From contig CAYYZY010000223.1 in the NCBI GenBank assembly GCA_964475955.1, positions 1 through 12,163 on the forward strand: a stretch of 12,163 nucleotides of DNA, written 5' to 3'. Numbering within the stretch: the stretch's first letter is position 1; each line of letters starts with the position of its first letter. Below, one piece after another: positions 1 to 6,341 of the stretch. The translations under genes were made by a program, and so were the position numbers. Source of the stretch: DATKZH01 sp964475955. GTDB taxonomy: Bacteria > Planctomycetota > Planctomycetia > Pirellulales > Thermoguttaceae. Under the pieces are notes generated by a model. The model saw only the letters and a list, made by a program, of their open reading frames with translations, did no database searches and was not told where the DNA came from.

Positions 1-45
1 GCTGTGGGTTTCGGTTTTCGTCCTCTCATCGTCATGCCTCAACAG

Positions 46-75
46 AAAAACCCCATCGGCACGCGCCGGCGGGGT
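46..75 (-). terminator. Possible leftward intrinsic terminator
   Basis: Read on the minus strand, an ACCCC/GGGGT stem (bases 50-75) encloses a GCC/GGC pairing around a four-base loop and runs directly into five T residues (the A tract at 46-50 on the plus strand). The shape is that of a Rho-independent terminator for leftward transcription. No minus-strand gene is recognisable to its right, so it may be a relic or a chance structure. Confidence 0.3.
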
Positions 76-1040
76 CTCAGCGGCGCGCACCGACAGCGGG
101 ATCGGCGCGCAACCGTAGCCATTATCTGCGTTCGGCCCTGGGGGTCAAGACATGCTTGGGACGTGCGATGTCACCGTGTGCCATCGCGTCGAACCCCGTC
201 GCGACGGTGATCGATTTCGGCGATGCCACAGCAAGCGGCGGTGCGGCGTAATCCCACAGTGTCCCGACGTCATGATGACCGCGCCCCCCGCATTCGTTCT
301 CACACCGCGCAGGACGTTTTGCCGGGATTGGGATTCGCAACTCGAGAACATGCTCCTCTTCCGATGCGTCCTCCTCTGGAATGGCTTGCTGGAGTCGAGC
401 TGGGGCCGAACTGCGCCGCCCCGGTCGGCGTGCCCGATGCGTCTAGCCCTTCGTTCATTTCCTGCGGCGGTGGGGGCGACCTCGGGCACGAAGACTCAGG
501 CGACGAATGCCGCTGCGGTAGTCAGATCGACCGCGCGCGTCCTAGCGGTCAAGCCATCGCGCAAGTCCAAGTGACAACCGCGTCGGCGTGCTCGGCCCAA
601 CTCCGGCCCGACTGCTCGCAGTGGGAGTTCGGGCAGGACTGCTCGGGGGGCCCTTCCCGTGAGGCGCCGCTTCCACACCCAAGAGGGGGCCACTCTTCGG
701 GAGCGCCAGGCCGGGGGCTACTTGACGCACCTGGCATTGCCTAGACGCGGCGGTCGAACCGTGCGGCTTGAGCTCTGGCCGACGCGTTCGCTTGGCGCCC
801 GAAGCGCCCTCCTGCGCCTTAAGATTCAGGGCGGCGTTGGCGGGACGTCCCTTTGGTGATCTCGCCGTTGGACGCGCGCTAAGGCGGCGCCCCTGTCGCT
901 TGCGGTTTCGCTCTCTTCGAGCCGTTGCCCTTTGCTTGCCACGGCGTGACGCACCCGCGACGGCGAGCCGCTACAGATTCCTGGTAATGAGTAGCGCGTG
1001 TGGCACGTCATTCGTGGCGGTATTGCAGAATCGGTTCTAC

Positions 1041-1098
1041 TTGACTCTCGGCGTACGAGGGGGACTATTGTGCGCTTCTCAGGAATCGGTCGTATACT
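1041..1098 (+). promoter_or_regulatory. Possible sigma-70-type promoter elements
   Basis: TTGACT at 1041-1046 matches a -35 box, with ACTATT 17 bases downstream as a weak -10. A better -10, TATACT, lies at 1093-1098 with TTGTGC (1068-1073) 19 bases upstream. Either pair would drive rightward transcription toward the hairpin at 1231 and the remnant ORF and gene beyond it. Only consensus similarity supports this. Confidence 0.3.
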
Positions 1099-1230
1099 GC
1101 GGATTCGGATGGGGGGGCGACGTTCCGTCCGCCGATCGCAAGTGGCTCGTTCCGGGAGAACGGAAGGCCATTCTGGTACCTGGCGATAACGGGGTGCCAA
1201 AGCGGGCACCAAGCACTTCCTAACCCCCTC

Positions 1231-1262
1231 GGCCGCATACGTGCCCCGCACGTGTCGCGGCC
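1231..1262 (+). other. Strong 32-base hairpin
   Basis: GGCCGC (1231-1236) pairs with GCGGCC (1257-1262), and ACGTGC pairs with GCACGT around a CCC loop. The A and T between the two stem blocks can also pair (A-U and U-G), leaving a single bulged C. The structure is nearly continuous and very GC-rich. No T tract follows on either strand, so it is not a standard intrinsic terminator. It could be a transcript-stabilising structure, an attenuator-like leader element or a Rho-associated stem. Confidence 0.55.
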
Positions 1263-1298
1263 TTGGCGAAACGGTCCCTACTCCGGCTGGGCAGCGAG

Positions 1299-1670
1299 AT
1301 GGAAGAAGCTTCTAAGACGCGATGGCGACGCCAAGGAGGCGGTGTGCGAGGACTGGGAAATGTCACTGTCGTGATTCCCTCGCTGAATGAGGCGGCTTCG
1401 CTCCCACGGGTGCTAGGCAACGACCCATACGAGCTTCGAATCGCCTTGCCGAAGGGCGGCTCATGGACAGCGGTCAGGGCCTGGACCGACCGCGGTGACG
1501 TGCGGATTGCCCAGCAAGCCGAACGCGGTGTCCGGGTCGTGGCCCAAGCCGGTGAAAGCGGGGAGGTCTCCTGGAGCGTTGAGTTTGCGCGAGAGCCCGG
1601 TATGCGCGCCCAACCAGCCGGTTCAAAAATTGGCCGGAGGCAAAACGCGTCGACCGATGACTCCCCGTGA
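1299..1670 (+). pseudogene. Mosaic gene remnant (GT2-like start, beta-domain-like end)
   Basis: This open frame (also openable from TTG at 1263) contains VTVVIPSLNEAASLPRVL, which closely resembles the N-terminal nucleotide-binding strand of family 2 glycosyltransferases. The text then changes: PYELRIALPKGG followed by SGEVSWSVEF resembles the closing beta-sandwich of exported bacterial glycosidases. The GT2 DXD and acceptor regions are absent, and 123 codons is far too short for a GT2 enzyme (usually over 220 residues). Alternatively the later RVVAQAG is a diverged second GT2 strand, making this simply a truncated GT2. No clear ribosome binding site is seen. I infer a non-functional fragment, possibly a join of two broken genes; the family reading is by eye. 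Confidence 0.4.
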
Positions 1671-1830
1671 CGGAAGAACACGTTGTATCTTCCTCGCAGA
1701 CAGGCTCCGCATCCTTGGGTTCCGCCTGGGAACGCGCAATCGCTTTCAGGCTCAGATGGAACTGGATTTTCGCGCGCGGTTGCATCACGATAGGAGTAGA
1801 AATCACAGCGACGAGGTGACACCCTCTTGT

Positions 1831-1839
1831 GGAGGAGGA
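1831..1839 (+). promoter_or_regulatory. Ribosome binding site fixing the start at 1840 or 1846
   Basis: GGAGGAGGA lies immediately before ATG 1840 and seven bases, counted from its inner GGAGG, before ATG 1846. It shows that the open frame reaching back to 1495 is not translated as part of this gene. Confidence 0.8.
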
Positions 1840-3756
1840 ATGTTGATGCGCCAGGACACTCGGAGAGACTCGCGGCTCGAGCAACGCTTCACGTGGCTTG
1901 TCGTGTTGGCGGCAATCCTGCCCGCCCGTCACGTCGAGGGGCAGCAGCAGGACGACTCGCCGCTTGCCGCCGTGCCGATCACGACGCCCGACGCCCCGCC
2001 GGAGTGGGCGGTCTGGGAGCGGCACGTGCTCGATCGGCTTCACCCGGCGGCTTGCGAATTCTTCGAAAAGTACACGCGGCCCGACGGGACGCTCATCTGG
2101 CGCGACGAGTGGCCGGGCATGGACGGCTCGGACGACGGCTACGAGAGCTTCTACAATTTCGCGCTCTACTACGCGCTGGGTGGCCCGGAAGACCTCCGGC
2201 CGCTCGCCGAGCGGCTCTGGGACGCCGTCACCCGACAGTTCACCCGCTACGGCCAGGTCTACCGCGAATTCGACGCCCACTACGACTGGATGCACCACGG
2301 GGAGTCGTACACGAGCTTCTACTTCTTCGGGCTGGCCGACCCGGCCTCGGCGAAGCACCGCCGGCGGGCGATCCGCTTCGCCGACTTGTATCTGGGCGGA
2401 GAATCGGACGCGTCCAACTACGACCCGAGGCTCAAGCTGATCCGCTCGCCGATCACCGGCAGCCGGGGGCCGCACTTCCGGAACACGGCCGAAGACTGGG
2501 TGACGCACCGGCCCATTCTGGCGCACTATCCGCTGCCGTTTGAGGATATCCCGCACGTCGAGTCGAGCGAAGCGTGGAACGACGATGCGCTGTTCCCCTA
2601 CATCCTGGAGGCGATGAACGAGCGCATGATGCGAGGGGACGTGCCGCTGAACCTCACTTCGACGAGCCTGATGGCGAACGCCTACATGTATACCGGCGAC
2701 CAGAAGTACCGGCGCTGGGTCGTCGACTACGTCAACGCCTGGAGAAGGCGCGTGCGACAAAACGGCGGAATCCTGCCCGACAACGTGGGGCTTTCCGGCA
2801 AGATCGGCGAGCACATGGACGGCAAGTGGTGGGGGGGGTATTACGGCTGGCGATGGCCGCACGGGCTGTTCAACCAGTTGGAGTCGACGGTCATCGGAGC
2901 CGGCAACGCCTGCCTGGTCAGCGGCGATCTCGAGTACCTCGATCTGCCCCGCTCGGTGGTCGACCTGGTCGCCGGCGAGGCCCGCCGCGAGAACGGCCGG
3001 GTGCTGGTTCCCCATCGCCACGGCGACGACGGCTGGTACGACTACCGCCCGATTCAATCCAAGTACCTGGTTCAGTTGTGGTTCCTCTCGCGTGCGGAGG
3101 AAGACTGGCGGCGGCTGGAGAACCTGGCCGACACGCGGCCGTGGAAGAGGTTGCGATACGAGAAGGGCAAGGGGGATTCCGAGCACGCGGGGCCGTGGCT
3201 GATGTACGTGCACGGCCAGAACGACAAGTACCCGCTGACCATTCTGAAAGGTGCCTACGCCGAGACGCTCGCTCGCCTGGAGCAGATCCGCGAAGACCAC
3301 ACCACGCCGGAGGAGCAGGACGTGCATCACTGGCAGAGGCTGAATCCCGTCGTCCTGGAGGGCCTCGTCCAGTTAACGCTGGGAGCGCCGAACCACATCT
3401 ACCACGGCGGCCTGCTGCACGCGAGCGTTCGGTATTTCGACCCCGAACAGCGTCGTCCGGGCCTGTCGCCCGACGTGGCGGCCCTCGTCGAACGGTTGAC
3501 GCCGGAGGGGATTCGGCTCAGTCTGGTCAATCTGAATCCCTCGGAGCCGCGCAGCGTAATCCTCCAGGCCGGCATGTTCGGCGAGCACGAGTTCGTGCGG
3601 GCGCGGCAGGTCGTGCATTATCCGTACCAGTTCCACACAATCGGCGCGAGACGATTTCGCGTGGACTTAGTTCCGGGGGCGGCTGGCCGACTCGAGATCG
3701 ACATGAAGCGGTTTGTCCACCAACCAACGTACGCCTTCCCCTGGGACGGCGAATAG
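1840..3756 (+). CDS. Exported protein of unknown function, likely carbohydrate-active (alpha/alpha)-barrel type
   Basis: This is a 638-residue protein. Residues 1-35 form a signal peptide: a basic stretch, then WLVVLAAILPA. The mature part is rich in Trp, Tyr, His and Asp, with acidic-aromatic clusters: DGTLIWRDEWPG then DGSDDGYESFYN (about 83-107), MANAYMYTGDQKYRRWV (about 277), and DGKWWGGYYGWRWPHG near 329-342. Regular helices with aromatic, Gly-rich turns resemble the (alpha/alpha)6 toroids of glycosidases and polysaccharide lyases. The last 100 or so residues (SLVNLNPSEPRSVILQAG onward) look like a beta-sandwich. I do not recognise the exact family and no catalytic residue can be named. 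The start is set by GGAGGAGGA; ATG 1846 is an equally good alternative. Its companions (sulfatase, beta-helix protein) suggest polysaccharide breakdown outside the cytoplasm. The reading frame shows no damage. Confidence 0.85.
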   Translation: MLMRQDTRRDSRLEQRFTWLVVLAAILPARHVEGQQQDDSPLAAVPITTPDAPPEWAVWERHVLDRLHPAACEFFEKYTRPDGTLIWRDEWPGMDGSDDGYESFYNFALYYALGGPEDLRPLAERLWDAVTRQFTRYGQVYREFDAHYDWMHHGESYTSFYFFGLADPASAKHRRRAIRFADLYLGGESDASNYDPRLKLIRSPITGSRGPHFRNTAEDWVTHRPILAHYPLPFEDIPHVESSEAWNDDALFPYILEAMNERMMRGDVPLNLTSTSLMANAYMYTGDQKYRRWVVDYVNAWRRRVRQNGGILPDNVGLSGKIGEHMDGKWWGGYYGWRWPHGLFNQLESTVIGAGNACLVSGDLEYLDLPRSVVDLVAGEARRENGRVLVPHRHGDDGWYDYRPIQSKYLVQLWFLSRAEEDWRRLENLADTRPWKRLRYEKGKGDSEHAGPWLMYVHGQNDKYPLTILKGAYAETLARLEQIREDHTTPEEQDVHHWQRLNPVVLEGLVQLTLGAPNHIYHGGLLHASVRYFDPEQRRPGLSPDVAALVERLTPEGIRLSLVNLNPSEPRSVILQAGMFGEHEFVRARQVVHYPYQFHTIGARRFRVDLVPGAAGRLEIDMKRFVHQPTYAFPWDGE

Positions 3757-3769
3757 CCCGCGGTAACCC

Positions 3770-3945
3770 TTCACGGGGGACTGGTCCATTTTTCGGCCGG
3801 TTGGTGCTTCGTTACCTTCGACGCGCAAGCCGAAAACATGGACCTGTCCCCTTTGGCGGCGCGGAGAGGACGGTCCCATTTCCGCGGACTTCAGCGCGAG
3901 AGTCAGGACAGTCCCCGTGAACGGCCGCAATCCGCGATAGTGTCC
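3770..3945. repeat. REP-like cluster of GGGGAC(A/T)GGTCC inverted repeats
   Basis: At least four related units lie between two genes. The first (3776-3797) contains GGGGACTGGTCCATTTTTCG and is nearly the reverse complement of 3829-3851 (one mismatch and one one-base gap). A third, GGACGGTCCCATTTCCGCGG, lies near 3868-3887. A fourth, GGACAGTCCCCGTGAA (3906-3921), is the near-inverse of TTCACGGGGGACTGGTCC at 3770-3787, giving a nested second pair. GTGTCCCCC at about 3940 may be a fifth. The layout matches REP/BIME elements mobilised by IS200-like RAYT transposases. No transposase is in the window, so any mobilisation would be in trans. The block could also act as a terminator or mRNA stabiliser for the gene ending at 3756. 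Confidence 0.7.
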
Positions 3946-3976
3946 CCCGATCGGGCAGATGAACCCAGGAGGTCCC

Positions 3977-5068
3977 GTGACTCGGTCGATACTCTGCTGG
4001 ACGTTCTTCGGACTGGCCGTGCTGCTGCTGGCCGGCAGTATCGTGGCGTCTTCTCTTGAACTCCCTCCCGTAAGAGGCATTGCTGCGATCTCGGGGATTG
4101 CCGCCTGGGCGGTAGCGGCCCGGCTGTCACGGCGTTGGCACGGGCTTTCTTTCAGCCTTTGGGTCGGCGCGTTTGTGGCGGCGGCGATGTTCTTCCCGGC
4201 GCCGTTTCGCAGCTTGGGGACGTTCGAGCTGAAACGGCTGATCGTTCCGCTGATCCAGATCATCATGTTCGGCATGGGCACGATGCTCTGCCTGGCCGAT
4301 TTCGCCCGCGTGCTGCAGATGCCCCGCGCGGTGATGATCGGCATGGTCCTCCAGTTCTCGGTCATGCCCTTGGCGGGAGCCGGGCTGGCGGCCGCGTTCG
4401 GTTTCCCGCCCGAGGTGGCCGCCGGCGTGGTGCTGATCGGCTCGTGTCCCGGCGGAGTGGCCTCGAACGTCATGACCTACCTCGCGCGCGGCAACGTTGC
4501 GCTTTCGGTGACGATGACCGCCTGCTCGACCTTGGTCTCGCCCGTGATGACGCCCCTGATGATGAAACTGCTCGCCGGTCGGTACATCCCTATCGACGTC
4601 GTGGCGATGATGCTCAACATCCTCCAGATCGTCATTGTCCCCATCGCGGCCGGGCTGATCGCCAATCGCATCCTGCGCGCACTGAAGCTCCGCGGCGACT
4701 GGCTCGATCGCCTGCTCTCGCTGGTGGCCATGGCGGCAATCTGCGTGATCATCGCGATCATCACGGCCCTGTCGCGCGATCAGTTGCTCCAGGTCGGGTT
4801 CGCCCTGATCGGCGCGGCCGTGCTGCACAACGGCCTAGGCTACTCGCTGGGCTACGGCGGTGCGTCGTTGGCAGGGCTGGGGGAGTCCGAACGCCGGACG
4901 GTGGCCATCGAAGTCGGGCTGCAGAACGGCGGCATGGCGTCCGCACTGGCCGTCAACGTGCTGCAGAGCACCGACGCCGCACTGGCTCCCGCCGTCTTCG
5001 GCCCGTGGATGAACGTCTCCGGATCGGCCCTCGCCTCGTGGTGGAGAGAGCGGTCGGCCGAGTCGTGA
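3977..5068 (+). CDS. BASS-family (bile acid:sodium symporter-like) membrane transporter
   Basis: This is a 363-residue, strongly hydrophobic protein with about nine or ten membrane segments. Two family signatures are clear: GSCPGGVASNVMTYLARGN (residues 155-173), in the crossover region that binds Na+ and substrate, and EVGLQNGGMASALA (312-325) in the second repeat half. BASS proteins usually move organic anions (bile acids, pyruvate, pantothenate and related acids) with Na+ across the inner membrane; the substrate cannot be read here. Two extra N-terminal helices (FFGLAVLLLAG and GIAAISGIAAW) make it slightly longer than minimal members. I prefer GTG 3977 because AGGAGG (3967-3972) lies four bases before it; the in-frame ATG at 3959 has no ribosome binding site. 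Its upstream region is the REP-like cluster, so it is probably transcribed separately from the gene ending at 3756. Confidence 0.93.
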   Translation: MTRSILCWTFFGLAVLLLAGSIVASSLELPPVRGIAAISGIAAWAVAARLSRRWHGLSFSLWVGAFVAAAMFFPAPFRSLGTFELKRLIVPLIQIIMFGMGTMLCLADFARVLQMPRAVMIGMVLQFSVMPLAGAGLAAAFGFPPEVAAGVVLIGSCPGGVASNVMTYLARGNVALSVTMTACSTLVSPVMTPLMMKLLAGRYIPIDVVAMMLNILQIVIVPIAAGLIANRILRALKLRGDWLDRLLSLVAMAAICVIIAIITALSRDQLLQVGFALIGAAVLHNGLGYSLGYGGASLAGLGESERRTVAIEVGLQNGGMASALAVNVLQSTDAALAPAVFGPWMNVSGSALASWWRERSAES

Positions 5069-5433
5069 ATCGCGGCGCGTGCGGTTCTGGAACTTCCTCG
5101 TCGAACCAGCCCGGAATCACGGCAGCTTCGGTTCCAGCGGAGTGCTGCCTTTCTCTTCGGTCGACCCGTGCGCCTTTCAGGGCCAGCACTCGCGCTGTGC
5201 CTCTCTTCTCGTGACGCGGCAAACGATTCTATCTGGGAAGAACCATGTGGCGTGTCAACAATCTCCTTGCCTCATCTCAATGGCTTCTCTGGTGAACAGT
5301 CGGTGTGGACCGCTGTCCAAGTTCGGGCATTTGCTTGTCCCGGGCCAGAGCGGAGCATTTCCCACTTTCGTAGCCACGCAGAGAAGACGGGCTCTGCCGT
5401 CAAAGGCAGCCCGTGTTTGGGGCCTAATCCAGA
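5069..5433. other. No recognisable gene
   Basis: Open frames of 60-145 codons cross this stretch, but none shows a ribosome binding site, motif or protein-like composition. I saw no repeat copy or terminator with a T tract after the transporter. It may contain the eroded upstream part of the pseudogene that becomes readable to its right. Confidence 0.5.
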
Positions 5434-6010
5434 TTGCTTGACACACATCCACGGCAGGGATACGCTGGTTCCCAGCAACTGGTTGAACATGCCGGCACGC
5501 TGCGTTTTGAAGATAGAATCCCTCCGGTCGAGCGCCGTGGTGGCCAGCGTTGGGCGGGAGGATGCTTCAACCGTAACGACGATGCACTCCTGGCGACAAA
5601 TCTGACCGGCGACGGAGAGCCCACGGCGCTTCAGCTCCGCATCACCGACGGTTTGTCGGCGTGCGGGAGCCGAGTCACAAGCAGTACGGTTGCGGGTGGT
5701 GGTGTTCGGGGGAGTGACGACGATGACTTGGAAGCGTCATTCAACGGTGCATCGCTTCCGCTTTTGGCTGGCGACCCGAACTGGAAGGACGTGCAGATCT
5801 TCTTGCCCCGCCCGCAGGCCGCCTCCGGTCAGTAGAGAATGAACCCCCCAGCAGTTCTTGCGATCGGACTTCACGATCGACCCGCGCATGTGCCCACACG
5901 GCGAGAACCGAGTGCCGATTCGCCTTTGTTGCCCCCCGAAGGATACGAGAGGGGGACAGTTCGTCCCGGAGAAGCTCGAAATGCACGCGGAACTCATCGA
6001 GGCACCGTGA
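5434..6010 (+). pseudogene. Decayed C-terminal part of an exported enzyme (three frameshifts, one stop)
   Basis: Protein-like text runs through alternating frames. Frame 1 gives ALQLRITDGLSACG (to about 5665). Frame 2 gives ESQAVRLRVVVFGG (5672-5713). Frame 1 resumes with SDDDDLEASFNG and DPNWKDVQIFLPRPQ (5713-5832). Frame 2 then gives QQFLRSDFTIDPRMCPHGEN and EKLEMHAELIEAP, ending at TGA 6008. The breaks fall at or near homopolymers: GGGGG at 5708-5712 (one base short) and CCCCCC at 5844-5849 (one base extra). TAG at 5833 sits where QYRMNPQQF would be expected, so TAC to TAG is likely. The restored segment resembles a beta-sandwich near the C-terminus of a large secreted glycosidase-type protein; I do not recognise the family. 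No N-terminal catalytic part is visible upstream, so the gene is also truncated. The left boundary is uncertain; the clearest homology-like text starts near 5580. Confidence 0.65.
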
Positions 6011-6029
6011 ACAAAGAAAGACGACACCC

Positions 6030-6341
6030 ATGAATACCAAGCTGCCGGGCATTCCGTGTTTGTTGGCGACGTGCCTTTGCGCACTGTCCGTCGCCGGGGC
6101 GTTCTGGCGGGTCCATGAGCGGATTCAGCGCGGCCTGTGGGGGCTCGCGCTGCTCCGCCACGGCTTTGGCCGTCATGCAACGGGGTGCCCTGGCAGGCAA
6201 GCTGGGAGGAACACGTGGCACGACAACGGACGGCATCTGTCAGACAGCCGCAGAAATGAAACCAGAGGTGGACTCTTCGCCGTGGATCACTTCCTGGGAT
6301 GGCTCCGGCGGCGTCCTGCCAACAGCGGAAAGGTGGATTGA
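6030..6341 (+). pseudogene. Signal-peptide start of an exported protein, body unrecognisable
   Basis: The frame opens with a good signal peptide (Met-Asn-Thr-Lys, then PCLLATCLCALSVAGA) 20 bases after the preceding pseudogene ends. Beyond about residue 25 the text becomes Arg-, Gly- and His-rich and not protein-like. A second frame from about 6115 carries more plausible text (AEMKPEVDSSPWITSWDG, then LPTAERWIECVR) up to 6354, overlapping the sulfatase start. This fits a short remnant with an internal frame change. It could instead be a real 103-residue secreted peptide. The ribosome binding site is weak (AAGAAAGA). Confidence 0.3.

Larger units (their letters stand above)
1..1230. other. No recognisable gene (left 1.2 kb)
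   Basis: Several open frames of 60-170 codons overlap here on both strands. None has a plausible ribosome binding site, a conserved-looking motif or ordinary protein composition; their translations are rich in Arg, Ser, Pro and Gly, as expected of chance frames in GC-rich DNA. I see no tRNA or rRNA. The stretch may be a long intergenic region or a gene decayed past recognition. Two possible signals inside it, a leftward terminator and a promoter-like pair, are listed separately. Confidence 0.6.

Noticed and set aside
1495..1839. N-terminal extension of the exported hypothetical protein back to 1495
   Set aside because: It would place the signal peptide about 120 residues inside the protein and ignore the GGAGGAGGA ribosome binding site just before ATG 1840.
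1474..3330. Long minus-strand open frame (618 codons) antisense to the exported hypothetical protein
   Set aside because: It is a shadow of the GC-rich plus-strand gene: Arg-, Val- and Pro-rich text without motifs or ribosome binding site, while the plus-strand frame has a signal peptide, strong ribosome binding site and structured motifs.
2574..3920. Plus-strand 448-codon frame overlapping the exported hypothetical protein
   Set aside because: It is an offset frame of the real gene with Arg- and Gly-rich chance composition; it runs on into the REP-like repeats without a gene-like end.
4135..5214. Plus-strand 359-codon frame overlapping the BASS transporter
   Set aside because: It is an offset frame of the transporter; the translation is Arg-rich and not membrane-like, whereas the transporter frame shows both family signatures.
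5069..5605. Open frames from 5079 and 5168 as small genes after the transporter
   Set aside because: No ribosome binding site, no motif and poor composition; they overlap each other in different frames.
5951..5968. GGGGGACAGTTCGTCCC, looking like another REP-like unit
   Set aside because: It lies inside readable coding text of the pseudogene (Gly-Gly-Gln-Phe-Val-Pro) and lacks the ATTTTTC flank of the true repeat units; most likely coincidence.
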